DNA from: CAYRHN01 sp964424115
GTDB taxonomy: Bacteria; Chloroflexota; Anaerolineae; Anaerolineales; Anaerolineaceae
Length of the DNA stretch: 64,000 nt
Assembly (NCBI GenBank): GCA_964424115.1
Contig: CAYRHN010000011.1
Span: 1 to 64,000, forward strand
Reading direction: 5' to 3'
The notes beneath the pieces were generated by a model. That model worked only from the letters and a program-made list of their open reading frames with translations. It was not told the DNA's origin and searched no databases. Positions 41,617 through 49,962 of this stretch are shown here, piece by piece (position 1 is the first letter of the stretch; every line of letters starts with the position of its first letter). The position numbers were made by a program, and so were the translations under genes.

Positions 41617-42051
41617 TCAGGCCGCCGGCGGCTCGATCTGAACCGGCATGCGTGCCGCGCCACAGCGCAGCTCGTCGCCGGAGATGATCACCGTGGCGGT
41701 GGTGACCCGTTCCTCATTCAAGTAAGTCCCGTTGGTGCTTTGGATATCTTCCACCCACCACTGGTTGTGGTGGAAGCGCAGGATGGCGTGTCGTCCCGAG
41801 ACGGTCTCGTCTGCGATCGGGTAATCGCAGGAAAGGTCGCGGCCGATCACGATCTCCGGGGTTTCAAAGGTTCTTTCCAGGTGTTCTCCACCCTCGTTCA
41901 GGTAAAGGGTCAGCCGGGGAGTGCGCCGGGAAGAGAGCAGGCGCCCATGCAGGCGCAGCTCACGCCAGATCGTCACCAGGCAGACCGCCAGGAACGCGTA
42001 TAACAGCAGGGCAAGCACAATGCGCAGGATCAGGATGGCAACTGCGGTCAT
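41617..42051 (-). CDS. FhaB-like membrane protein with FHA domain
   Basis: A 144-residue protein. One N-terminal membrane helix (ILILRIVLALLLYAFLAVCLV) is followed by a basic linker and an FHA phosphothreonine-binding domain. Key residues are in VIGRDLSCDYPI, SGRHAILRF and DIQSTNGTYLNEERV. Size and plan match mycobacterial FhaB (FipA), which sits upstream of rodA-pbpA. The start at MTAVAIL lies about 10 bp after the stop of the FhaA-like gene. It presumably recruits a Thr-phosphorylated partner to the elongation or division machinery; no kinase is encoded here. Confidence 0.88.
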   Translation of the reverse strand: MTAVAILILRIVLALLLYAFLAVCLVTIWRELRLHGRLLSSRRTPRLTLYLNEGGEHLERTFETPEIVIGRDLSCDYPIADETVSGRHAILRFHHNQWWVEDIQSTNGTYLNEERVTTATVIISGDELRCGAARMPVQIEPPAA

Positions 42052-42061
42052 GGGCAGGTAC

Positions 42062-42826
42062 TCAGCTTTCGTTGGAAAGGATGGGCATATCTGCGGTGCT
42101 GTCTCCGCTTTCCGCCGGTTCATCTTCGCCGTAGATCACCGCCACGCCTGCCAGCGAGATCACATCTCCCGGTTTGAGCGTGTATTGGGTGATGCGCTGC
42201 CCGTTGACGAAGGTACCGCCGGTCGAGTTCAGGTCGAAGAGCAGGTAGCGACCGCGCACCGCCCGCAGCTGGGCGTGGGTGCGCGAGACGCGCGGATCAT
42301 CCAACACCACCTGGTTGTCCAGCCGCCGCCCCAGGTTCACCACAGCCACGCGCAGCGGGTAGATCTGGTGCCCGCCGATGATCAGGAAGGCATTCTGCGG
42401 GCGCGGGTCATTGGGCGCGGGAGGCTGCTCGGGCGAAGGCATGGCGGCGGTGGCGCCAACTGGTTCGCTTTGCATGGCTACCACGTGCAGGTCTTCCTCG
42501 GCCACGTGTACGTCTCCCGCCAGGCGGATGATCGGCGGGGTCAGGAAGCGCACCCCGTCCTGTCCGCCGGCTTCCTGCAGCGCAGCCGCCAGCGAACCTA
42601 ACCAGCCCTGGCTGGTCTCAATCGCTGCCAGGGTGGCCGGGTTCAGAAAAATGGTATAGGTATTTGGGGCCGAGTATCCCCCTTCCGGGGATTCCATCAC
42701 CGATTGCTGGATGGCTGCCAGCAGACGGTAGGCCAGCAGATGCTGCCTTCCGCCGGGCAGCAGCACCAGGCTGCCTTCTACAAAGGCCTGCAAGCGGGAT
42801 TCAATGTGATCCAGCCGGATGTTCAT
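42062..42826 (-). CDS. FhaA-like protein: DUF3662 plus FHA domain
   Basis: A 254-residue soluble protein. Residues 1 to about 125 match the FhaA N-terminal (DUF3662) plan, beginning RLDHIESRLQAFVEG. A Pro-rich linker follows, and then an FHA domain with NLGRRLDNQVVLDD, VSRTHAQLR and DLNSTGGTFVNGQRI. In Mycobacterium, FhaA binds phosphorylated MviN and PbpA-linked partners to restrain peptidoglycan synthesis. It heads the operon that continues with the FhaB-like, MTAP and RodA-PBP genes. Confidence 0.9.
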   Translation of the reverse strand: MNIRLDHIESRLQAFVEGSLVLLPGGRQHLLAYRLLAAIQQSVMESPEGGYSAPNTYTIFLNPATLAAIETSQGWLGSLAAALQEAGGQDGVRFLTPPIIRLAGDVHVAEEDLHVVAMQSEPVGATAAMPSPEQPPAPNDPRPQNAFLIIGGHQIYPLRVAVVNLGRRLDNQVVLDDPRVSRTHAQLRAVRGRYLLFDLNSTGGTFVNGQRITQYTLKPGDVISLAGVAVIYGEDEPAESGDSTADMPILSNES

Positions 42827-42851
42827 ACGGATAAGTGTATCACACTTTGTT

Positions 42852-43853
42852 TTAGCCGATGCAGATTTGAACTTCTATGGTAAACGGGCCGATCATGGCT
42901 GTCTTCCCGGTCTTGTCCATGGCGAAGATGTAAAAGGTCAGCGTGCCTCCTTGGCTCGCCGGGCCGATCGACCCCACGAAGATATCCGTGGCCATCTGGT
43001 CCATGGATGCTTCACCTTTCTGATCGTACACGCTCCATTCGATCCACACCCGTTCAATTCCGTCGGGAGCATATGCATTCACAATGATCTGGGCGGTATT
43101 GGGATAATTGGGGCAATCGCCGCTGTACAGCATATCCGGTTTGATGCTTTCCAGGGTGAGCCGGAACTCCGGCGGAGAGGCCAGCGCTCGATCGATCAAT
43201 CCGCTGGCCGTCCGGTTCATTCCATCCACCGAGGAGTTCTTCATCATGGACTCCGAGCTTAGATCCATTGGAATATCCATCTGGATCACGTCCTTGCCCG
43301 GCTGGTAGAGGATATAGGTGCCTTTGGGGATCACCCGTCCTCCACTGATCGAGCTTTCCCCGGACTGCGACAGGGTCATGGAGCCGTCGTAGTTTCCGGC
43401 CAGCAAATACTGGTCTGCATTTCCATAGTAAATGAAGAAATGCGTGCCTGTTACGTAGACCGTGCCACCTCCGGGGGTCTCAAAGGCTGCCTGACCTCCG
43501 CCCGGGTTGAGCACACCTACCAAGCCGCCCTCCACCAGCCGCATGCGCACGTCCAGCGGTACGCTAGGGTCTGCGGTAGCTGTGATCAGGTTGGTGGTGC
43601 TGTTATTGTACAGGTGCAGGATCATCTGGTTGTGAAAATCGACCAGTGCTTCCCCGCCGTTATTGATCTTCAGCGTTTCTCCGGTGAACAGGTCTTGTTT
43701 ATCGCTCAGCAGGGTCAGTTTGGTGATATCCAGACCCTTCCAGACCTGGTTCTGGACCGGTTTTACCGAGCCTACCGCCGGGTTGTCGGCGGTGCATTTG
43801 CAGCCCAGGCAGGCCGCTGCCAGGAAAAATGCCAGGAGCAGGCGTATTTTCAT
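42852..43853 (-). CDS. FecR-domain lipoprotein
   Basis: A 333-residue lipoprotein. The signal peptide ends at the lipobox CLGC, and the mature protein begins with a Cys-Lys-Cys cluster. Residues about 45-190 resemble a FecR-type beta domain: GGEALVDFHNQMILHLYNNS, then VRMRLVEGGLVGVLNPGGG and ETPGGGTVYVTGTHFFIYYG. The C-terminal part is Ig-like. FecR-like proteins often act as extracytoplasmic sensors or surface proteins; no sigma factor gene is adjacent. It lies 16 bp downstream of the STAND ATPase gene on the same strand. Confidence 0.8.
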   Translation of the reverse strand: MKIRLLLAFFLAAACLGCKCTADNPAVGSVKPVQNQVWKGLDITKLTLLSDKQDLFTGETLKINNGGEALVDFHNQMILHLYNNSTTNLITATADPSVPLDVRMRLVEGGLVGVLNPGGGQAAFETPGGGTVYVTGTHFFIYYGNADQYLLAGNYDGSMTLSQSGESSISGGRVIPKGTYILYQPGKDVIQMDIPMDLSSESMMKNSSVDGMNRTASGLIDRALASPPEFRLTLESIKPDMLYSGDCPNYPNTAQIIVNAYAPDGIERVWIEWSVYDQKGEASMDQMATDIFVGSIGPASQGGTLTFYIFAMDKTGKTAMIGPFTIEVQICIG

Positions 43854-43869
43854 TCGAACCTCCGAACTT

Positions 43870-45795
43870 TCAATCGCTGTTCGTAGAACGGGGGCCGAGC
43901 AGCGCAGCCAGCAGCACCAGACCGGGCATGATCATTCCGGCCAGGAACTTCCCCAGGCTGAGCCCCGCTCCGAATCCTCCCGCCCAGCCGTCCAGCAGGC
44001 CGAACAAGATCCCGATTCCCACCGCCGCCGGCAGCAGCGTTAGCCACAGCAGGCGGTTGGAGCGCATGCAGAACAATCCCGCTGCGCCGGTCAGCGCCCC
44101 CCAGAGGAATCCCACCAGACCGGCCGGGATCAACCCGACCAGGGATTCTCCGGTGATGGCCGGCAGGCGCAGCGAGGCATGGAACAGCACCGCGAAGCTG
44201 AAGGACACCCCGCCGCTCAGGGCCGCGATCAGCCAGGGCATCCAGTCTTTCTCACGCGGATCGTTGACCGCCATGTCCAGCCCCAGCACTGTCAGCAGCC
44301 CGGCGATCCCGCCCGGCAGGGCGCGGTAGAGGGTGATATAACCGCATAGCAGGGGATCGCTGACTGTTTGCGTATAGGTGAATAAGAAGGCCAGGCTGAA
44401 GCCCAACCCGCCGCCCAGCAGCCCGCGCAGCGCCGAACCGCGCAAATGCGCCGTCTGCCGTCTGGCTTCCTGGCGGGTCAGTGCGCTCAGGTCGCGCTGG
44501 TGGGCCCATTCGCGCGCCCGCAGGGTGAAGCCGGGGCTGGAAAGGCTCCAACCCTCCCCGCTCTGACGCAGCAGCCCGCCCTTTACCAGCAGGGGCAGCA
44601 ATTCCTTCCGGTCGGCCTCCGCCAACCCCCACAGGCGCATCCCTTCTGCCAGCTGTCCTTCGTCCAGCGTTCCCGTTCGATTCTGCGCGATCAAGGCCAG
44701 GATCGTCCAGGCAGCGCTGCGCCGCGGGGCACTCAGGTTGTGGGTCATCCATTCGTCCAGATAATGCTCCCAGATCGCCTGCGCCCCGCCGCTTTCGCGG
44801 TAAAAAGGCAGTGCCCAGGCTGTGCCGCCCGCCCGTTCGAACAGCGTATTGGCCACCAGTTGCAGTTCCGAGGGGTCGATCTCTTCCCCGCCCAGGTCGT
44901 CCAGCAGCACCGGCAGCAGGTTGTCCGCCGGAGGGATGCCGCGCGCTTGCAGCGGCGCCAGCAGCACCTGGCCGGCCTCGCTGCGTGTCAGCGGGTGCAT
45001 CTTCAGCGAGCTGGGGAAGAACGGCTGGTTCAACTGCTCCACCAGCCCGGTTATATTCGCCAGCGCGGAGGATTCAATGCTCAACAGCCAGTGGTCGCAG
45101 GCAGTATCGTCGCCCAGGCACTGCCCCAATTCGTCAATAAAGCGCTTCTGGTCGGCAGGGGGCATATCGAAGAAGGCCTGGAAGGGGTCCAGCAGCAGGT
45201 ATACCCGTTTGCCCCTGGGCAGGTGGCGGGCGATGGATTGGATGAAAAAGCTCAGCGGTGAATCCCGCAAGGTGGGCGTCTTATCCAGGTCGGCGATCAG
45301 GCTCTGCTTGATCCGCTGGGTCAGACCGCCGTTCGGGCTGACCGGGATGGAGAGCGGCAAATGCCCCTCGGCGATCAGCGCCGGCACCAGCCCGGCCTGC
45401 AGGAAGCTGGTCTTGCCCAGGCCGGGATCCCCCTCCAGCACGGCCAGCGGCGCCTTCAGTACTTGCAGCATCTTTTCCAGGGCGGCGTCCCTTCCGAAGA
45501 AGGTATCTGAATCAGCGCAGGTCAGCGGGCGCAGCGGGAAGGGATTTTCCTCCCCCTCCGCCGGGGCTTCCATCATCTCCGCCAGGTTCCCCACCAGCCG
45601 GGCGATCCCGCGCGCCAGCTTCTCCTGCTCGAAATTCTCCAGCGAGCGCTCGCGGTCGCCCGAAGTTTCCGCCTCGTGGATGATCGCCCGTGCGCCCTGG
45701 CCGATCGCCACCGCGCGCGACTGGCTGATGTCGCCCACCCGGATATTGTGGCCGCCCGTTGGGTCAGCCGCTTGTGTTTTTGCTTTTCTTGGCAT
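43870..45795 (-). CDS. STAND-type ATPase with membrane C-terminus
   Basis: A 641-residue protein. The N-terminus contains a short beta motif (NIRVGDISQSRAVAIGQGARA). A STAND/AAA NTPase follows, with Walker A GDPGLGKTS at 122-130 and a Walker B-like strand VYLLLDPFQAFF. The domain retains the Asp, but the usual following acidic pair is Gln-Ala. A winged-helix region reaches about 450. The last ~180 residues hold about six membrane helices instead of the WD40 or TPR sensors typical of the family. Such ATPases act as signal-triggered switches, in some cases in defence. No effector domain is recognised. Confidence 0.8.
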   Translation of the reverse strand: MPRKAKTQAADPTGGHNIRVGDISQSRAVAIGQGARAIIHEAETSGDRERSLENFEQEKLARGIARLVGNLAEMMEAPAEGEENPFPLRPLTCADSDTFFGRDAALEKMLQVLKAPLAVLEGDPGLGKTSFLQAGLVPALIAEGHLPLSIPVSPNGGLTQRIKQSLIADLDKTPTLRDSPLSFFIQSIARHLPRGKRVYLLLDPFQAFFDMPPADQKRFIDELGQCLGDDTACDHWLLSIESSALANITGLVEQLNQPFFPSSLKMHPLTRSEAGQVLLAPLQARGIPPADNLLPVLLDDLGGEEIDPSELQLVANTLFERAGGTAWALPFYRESGGAQAIWEHYLDEWMTHNLSAPRRSAAWTILALIAQNRTGTLDEGQLAEGMRLWGLAEADRKELLPLLVKGGLLRQSGEGWSLSSPGFTLRAREWAHQRDLSALTRQEARRQTAHLRGSALRGLLGGGLGFSLAFLFTYTQTVSDPLLCGYITLYRALPGGIAGLLTVLGLDMAVNDPREKDWMPWLIAALSGGVSFSFAVLFHASLRLPAITGESLVGLIPAGLVGFLWGALTGAAGLFCMRSNRLLWLTLLPAAVGIGILFGLLDGWAGGFGAGLSLGKFLAGMIMPGLVLLAALLGPRSTNSD

Positions 45796-45903
45796 GAGGG
45801 GGATTCCTTATCCTTAAGTATTATCGCATTTTATACGAAAAAAGAAAGCCCCCATTTATCCATGCGTTCGTAACGCGGGCGATAGCCTGCGTTATACACG
45901 TGT

Positions 45904-45909
45904 TATACT
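45904..45909 (+). promoter_or_regulatory. -10 box of the archease gene (leaderless)
   Basis: TATACT ends seven bases before the ATG at 45917 with no ribosome-binding site. The spacing is the same as in fmt. Confidence 0.5.
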
Positions 45910-45916
45910 GTTAAAG

Positions 45917-46327
45917 ATGCTCCCTCTCTCCGGCTTCGAGGAAATACCCCACACCGCGGATTGGGCCTTGCGCGTCTGGGCGCCGGACCTGCCCGAGCTG
46001 CTGCGCGCCGCCGCCGAAGGCATGTACCGCCTGATGGAGGTGCGCCTCCGGCCCCGGCCGCGTACCCGGCGCACGCTCTCCCTATCCGCGGCCGACCCCG
46101 AGAGCCTGCTGGTCAGTTTCCTCGGCGAACTGCTCTTCATCGCCGAGCAGGAATCCCTGGCCTTCGACCGCATCCACCTTTCTCTGGACGGCCTGGACCT
46201 GCGCGCCAACCTCTCCGGCGCCCCCATCGCCTCACAGAGCAAGCTGATCAAGGCCGTCACCTACCACAAGCTTGCCATCCTCGCCACCCCCACCGGCCTC
46301 GAAACCACTATCGTCTTTGACGTTTAG
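45917..46327 (+). CDS. Archease, activator of RtcB RNA ligase
   Basis: A 136-residue protein with the archease signature: FEEIPHTADWALRVWAPDL at the N-terminus and KAVTYHKLAI near the C-terminus, carrying the conserved metal-binding acidic and His residues (D near the start, the terminal VFDV Asp). Archease speeds guanylylation and multiple turnover of RtcB. rtcB is the next gene on the same strand, 200 bp downstream, and the gap holds degenerate copies of an interspersed repeat. Message start appears leaderless. Confidence 0.92.
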   Translation: MLPLSGFEEIPHTADWALRVWAPDLPELLRAAAEGMYRLMEVRLRPRPRTRRTLSLSAADPESLLVSFLGELLFIAEQESLAFDRIHLSLDGLDLRANLSGAPIASQSKLIKAVTYHKLAILATPTGLETTIVFDV

Positions 46328-46344
46328 TTCTTCGCTAAAAGTTA

Positions 46345-46512
46345 GTATCGGTGTTTATCCGTGTTCATCTGTGGTCAAAACATTTTTATCCGTGCTTTTC
46401 TTTGGTTAAATCCCTCTTATCTGCATTCATCAGGATTTACACTTGCACATGCATGCAAGTGCAGGTGTCTGCGGTTAATATATCTTATCTCCGTGCATCT
46501 GTGGCTAAAAAT
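46345..46512 (+). repeat. Interspersed repeat, degenerate copies between archease and rtcB
   Basis: Several imperfect copies of a unit of the type TTTATCCGTGTTCATCTGTGG fill this gap (for example 'tttatccgtgttcatctgtgg' from 46355, trimmed here, and 'cttatctccgtgcatctgtgg' near 46485). The same words recur at 47990-48330 on the other side of rtcB. No reading frame here is convincing: the 59-residue N-terminal extension of rtcB is only the translated repeat. Confidence 0.65.
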
Positions 46513-46527
46513 TGGAGAATGTGTCCT

Positions 46528-47976
46528 ATGAATCTCAATCAGATCAAGCAACTATCCGACTTTGAATGGGAAATTCCCGCCTCTTACCGCGCCGACATGC
46601 GCGTGCCGGTTCGCATCTTTGCCACCCGCCGCCTGCTGGAAGAATCGCTCGACGACCTCTCCCTCGAACAAGCCGTCAATGCTGCCACCCTGCCCGGATT
46701 GGCCGGCCCGGTGGTAGTGATGCCCGACATGCACCAGGGCTACGGCTTCCCCATCGGCGGCGTGGCCGCCACCCGCTACCCGGACGGTGTCATCTCTCCC
46801 GGCGCCATCGGTTACGACATCAACTGCGGGGTGCGGCTCCTCTCCACCGCCATTCGCTTCGAAGAGGCCGAACCCTGGCTGCCCGACCTGGCCCTGGCGC
46901 TGGATCAGGCCTGCCCCAGCGGGGTGGGTTCGGATGGGCCGTTCAAGCTCAGCGACAGCGAGCTGAACGAAGTCTGCCGCAAGGGCAGCGCCTGGGCGAT
47001 GAAGAAAGGTTACGCCGCTCGCGAGGATATCACCCACACCGAGGAGAACGGCTGCCTGGAAGGCGCCGATCCTGCCAGGGTCTCTGCCCGCGCCCGCTCG
47101 CGCGGCAAGCCCCAGCTTGGAACGCTCGGCTCCGGCAACCACTTCCTGGAGGTGCAGGTGGTGGATGAGATCTTTGATCCCGAAGCCGCCCACGTGATGG
47201 GCTTGCAGCCGGGCTGCCTGAGCCTGATGATCCACTGCGGTTCGCGCGGCTTCGGCCATCAGATCTGCACCGACTACGTCCAGGAATTTCAATCCGCTGT
47301 GCGCCGCTACGAGATCAAATTGCCCGACCGCGAGCTGGTCTGTGCGCCGATGAACTCGCCCGAAGGGCAATCCTACCTGGGCGCCATGCGCGCCGCCGCC
47401 AACTACGCCTTTGCCAACCGCCAGTTGCTGGCGCACGCTGCGCGCGGAGCTTTCCGCCAGGTGCTGGCCGGCAAGGTGCGCGACTTTGACCTGCACCAGG
47501 TCTACGACATTGCCCACAACATGGGCAAGTTGGAGACCCACGAGATCGACGGCCGCAGCGTTAAGGTGTGCGTCCACCGCAAGGGTGCCACGCGCGCTTT
47601 TGGACCCCACACGGCCGGCCTGCCCGAGGAATTCCAGGAGACCGGCCAGCCGGTGCTGGTACCCGGCAGCATGGGCACCGCTTCCTGGGTGCTGGTCGGG
47701 ACCCAGACCAGCATGCAGCGCTCCTACGGTTCCTCCTGCCACGGCGCCGGGCGGGTGATGAGTCGCAGCAAGGCCAAGCAGGCCATCCGAGGCGAGCAAT
47801 TACGCGAAGAATTGCTCCGGCGCGGCATCCAGGTGCGCGCGCGCTCCATGCCCGGCCTGGCCGAGGAGGCCCCCCAGGCCTACAAGGATGTCGACCAGGT
47901 GGTTGAGACCGTCAGCGGCGCGGGCATCGCCCGCAAGGTCGCCCGCCTCATCCCCGTCGCGGTGATAAAAGGATAG
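46528..47976 (+). CDS. rtcB: RNA-splicing ligase RtcB
   Basis: A 482-residue GTP- and Mn-dependent RNA ligase joining 2',3'-cyclic phosphate or 3'-phosphate ends to 5'-OH ends. Metal ligands are in DINCGVRLL, GSGNHFLEVQ and HCGSRGFGHQI. The GMP-accepting His is in SSCHGAGRVMSRSKAKQ, and PGSMGTASWVLVG is also diagnostic. The start at MNLNQIKQL follows GGAG. It lacks an intein and is full length. With archease upstream it forms an RNA repair or tRNA-ligation pair; no RtcA or RtcR is present. Confidence 0.96.
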   Translation: MNLNQIKQLSDFEWEIPASYRADMRVPVRIFATRRLLEESLDDLSLEQAVNAATLPGLAGPVVVMPDMHQGYGFPIGGVAATRYPDGVISPGAIGYDINCGVRLLSTAIRFEEAEPWLPDLALALDQACPSGVGSDGPFKLSDSELNEVCRKGSAWAMKKGYAAREDITHTEENGCLEGADPARVSARARSRGKPQLGTLGSGNHFLEVQVVDEIFDPEAAHVMGLQPGCLSLMIHCGSRGFGHQICTDYVQEFQSAVRRYEIKLPDRELVCAPMNSPEGQSYLGAMRAAANYAFANRQLLAHAARGAFRQVLAGKVRDFDLHQVYDIAHNMGKLETHEIDGRSVKVCVHRKGATRAFGPHTAGLPEEFQETGQPVLVPGSMGTASWVLVGTQTSMQRSYGSSCHGAGRVMSRSKAKQAIRGEQLREELLRRGIQVRARSMPGLAEEAPQAYKDVDQVVETVSGAGIARKVARLIPVAVIKG

Positions 47977-48058
47977 ATCTTTCGATCACAGACGCTTTGC
48001 GAATTGTCCCAACCATCCATTTATAGGCTGGATCGGTGTTTATCTATCGCAGATCTCT

Positions 48059-48288
48059 GATCTGCGTTCATCGGCGTTCATCCGCAGTTCAAAAACCATT
48101 TCGGCTTTCTCTTTGGTCTTATCTGTGTTTATCGGTTTTTATCTGTGGTTTATATCCCTGATCTGCGTTCATCGGCGTTCATCTGCGGTTAAAAAACCAT
48201 TTCGGCTTTCTCTTTGGTCTATCCGTGTTTATCGGTTTTTATCTGTGGTTTATATCCCTGATCTGCGTTCATCGGCGGTTAAAAAACT
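48059..48288 (+). repeat. Tandem ~100-bp repeat within the rtcB-ybaK gap (47977-48314)
   Basis: Units of 101 and 100 bp (48059-48159, 48160-48259) and a third partial unit from 48260 each begin GATCTGCGTTCATCGGCG and contain CCATTTCGGCTTTCTCTTTGG. Each unit is built from shorter words such as TTTATCTGTGGTT and TCTGCGTTCATC. The whole 338-bp gap between rtcB and the next gene is made of this material and carries no credible gene. Repeat type unknown. Confidence 0.8.
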
Positions 48289-48314
48289 ACTGCGGAATAT
48301 CCGTGTGTATCCGT

Positions 48315-48809
48315 TTAATCCGTCAAATCCGCATTCACAGGATCGCTGATATCCGCGACTCTTGCCCGGGTCAGCTCCACCAGCGCCTTCAACGGCAGGC
48401 GGATGTTCAACCCGCGCTGCCCTCCCGAGACATGAATCTGGTCAAAAGCCTCTGCCTGGGCATCCACGATCACCTGGAAGCCCTTGTTGATCAGCGACAG
48501 CGGTGAGATCCCGCCCGCCTGCAGGCCGGTCAGCTGTTCCGCCTCCCGTTCGGTCGGCAGGCGCATCTTCTTTTCCCCCAGCGCCGCAGCCAGCTTCTTC
48601 AGATTCACCTCGCGCGGGCCGGGGATGACCGCCAGCACCGGCTTGCCGGGTTTCTCGCGCACCACCACGATCGTCTTGAACACCTGCTCGGGCGGCACTC
48701 CCAACATCTCTGCCGAGCGCAGCGCGCCCAACTTCTCCGCCGGAAGGTCAAATGCCTGGTAAACGATCTTGCGGGAGTCCAGGAGTCGTGTAACGTTGTT
48801 GCTGGTCAT
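48315..48809 (-). CDS. YbaK/ProX-type aminoacyl-tRNA deacylase
   Basis: A 164-residue editing domain protein. VFKTIVVVREKPGKPVLAVIPG with the catalytic-site Lys, and GISPLSLINKGFQVIVDAQA are typical of Cys-tRNA-Pro deacylase YbaK. It hydrolyses mischarged tRNA in trans. The ATG at MTSNNV has AGGGA upstream and lies inside the 3' end of the PHP gene, so the two overlap by 62 bases. Which amino acid is cleared cannot be told. Confidence 0.9.
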   Translation of the reverse strand: MTSNNVTRLLDSRKIVYQAFDLPAEKLGALRSAEMLGVPPEQVFKTIVVVREKPGKPVLAVIPGPREVNLKKLAAALGEKKMRLPTEREAEQLTGLQAGGISPLSLINKGFQVIVDAQAEAFDQIHVSGGQRGLNIRLPLKALVELTRARVADISDPVNADLTD

Positions 48810-49890
48810 AAGTTCCCTGTTCGTTTTCCAATACATAGATTGGATTGCTGTAGATCCAGCCGCGTTCTTGCAGGCGGAAGGGGAGACGCACTTCCACCCG
48901 GTACACCCCCGGCTGGTTGGTGATATGCGTGCAGAACTGGCTGTTGCGCCAGGTCTGCACCGGTAGCCCGTTGCGCAGCAGGGTACAGTGCGGCCCGCGG
49001 AAGGGCAGGCGGATCTGGAAGGTGATCCCGGTCGAAAGACGGATGCTGTCGCCCATGATCGCAATTTGGTTCTTGCCCGAGGCGCTGAACGTGAACCCCC
49101 GGGCGGGTTCCGGCAGGTCATACGCCACAAAAGAATGCCCCTGCCGCAGCGCGTTCAGGATCAGCTTGCGGTCGTGCGTCAGGTCACCATTCAGGCCCTC
49201 GTCCACCAGCAGGTGGTTGTTGATCATGCGGAAATGATAGGCATACGGGAAAACGGTTTTGATCAAGGGGCCGATGTGAATGCGGAACGCATGTGCGTCT
49301 GACCCGCCCACCGCCACCACCCGCTGACCGGCCAGCGTCAGAGCGTCCCATTTCTTCAATGCCTGTGGATCTGCTCCGCGCGCGATCCAGCTTGGAAAGA
49401 AACCGTACAACAGCGCCAGCAGCTTACTTTTCGCCAGCCCCTTGAACTCGCTCATTCCGTTCCAGATCTCAATGCCGGTTGCCCCGCGCGCCTGCCAATC
49501 CTCCCAGGGGATCGCTTCCAACGGGTAGAACTTCATCTCCGGGTCAAAAGGATGGGCGATGAACGCCAGTCCGCCAGAATGCCGCACCTGGTCGAGTAGA
49601 AATTGCAGTTCGCCGCCGTACTGCGCCAGTTCACGCCCCCCGCCCAGCACCAGCAGGTGGCTGCGTTGCGGCTGGCGGGTGCGGTCGTGGATCTCCTCGC
49701 CCACCAGCACCAGCGCCCGCCGGTGCTTGTCCTGCGTGTAACCCTCTGCATCGCGCACCAGGGTATTGTGATCCGTTATGATGGCCGCGTCGATGCCGGC
49801 TTGCAGCGCCGCCTGCCCGATGTCGGTGTGGGTTCCGCTGCCGTCTGAATAAACCGTGTGCATGTGCAGGTTGACAATGAGTTCTTCCAT
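48748..49890 (-). CDS. PHP-domain phosphoesterase-like protein
   Basis: A 380-residue protein whose N-terminal ~300 residues form a PHP metal-dependent hydrolase. NLHMHTVYSDGSGTH holds the first HxH and Asp, IITDHNT the next ligands, GEEIHD a Glu, FIAHPFDP a His, and VGGSDAHAF the last Asp/His pair. A C-terminal beta domain (TFQIRLPFRGPHCTLLRNG) follows. Such proteins are often annotated as CehA/McbA-like metallohydrolases. Substrate unknown. It overlaps the deacylase gene and is divergent from secG. Confidence 0.88.
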   Translation of the reverse strand: MEELIVNLHMHTVYSDGSGTHTDIGQAALQAGIDAAIITDHNTLVRDAEGYTQDKHRRALVLVGEEIHDRTRQPQRSHLLVLGGGRELAQYGGELQFLLDQVRHSGGLAFIAHPFDPEMKFYPLEAIPWEDWQARGATGIEIWNGMSEFKGLAKSKLLALLYGFFPSWIARGADPQALKKWDALTLAGQRVVAVGGSDAHAFRIHIGPLIKTVFPYAYHFRMINNHLLVDEGLNGDLTHDRKLILNALRQGHSFVAYDLPEPARGFTFSASGKNQIAIMGDSIRLSTGITFQIRLPFRGPHCTLLRNGLPVQTWRNSQFCTHITNQPGVYRVEVRLPFRLQERGWIYSNPIYVLENEQGTYDQQQRYTTPGLPQDRLPGI

Positions 49891-49901
49891 AAGTTTAATG
49901 G

Positions 49902-49931
49902 TTGACGATTTTGGGATTTAGCAGGTATAAT
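49902..49931 (+). promoter_or_regulatory. secG promoter
   Basis: TTGACG (49902-49907) and TATAAT (49926-49931) are 18 bp apart. Transcription near 49938 leaves a short leader with AGGAGG before the GTG start. Confidence 0.7.
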
Positions 49932-49962
49932 TCAGCCTGCTTTTGAATCTTTAGGAGGACCT

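Noticed and set aside
43829..45817. Plus-strand frames of 166-331 residues opposite the STAND gene
   Set aside because: Shadow frames of a GC-rich gene, Ser/Arg/Pro-rich with no recognisable domain.
46351..46527. 59-residue N-terminal extension of RtcB, and small frames such as those at 48113-48349
   Set aside because: These translate the interspersed repeat; a ribosome-binding site and conservation place the rtcB start at 46528.
47977..48314. CRISPR array
   Set aside because: Repeat units are contiguous with no unique spacers and no cas genes nearby.
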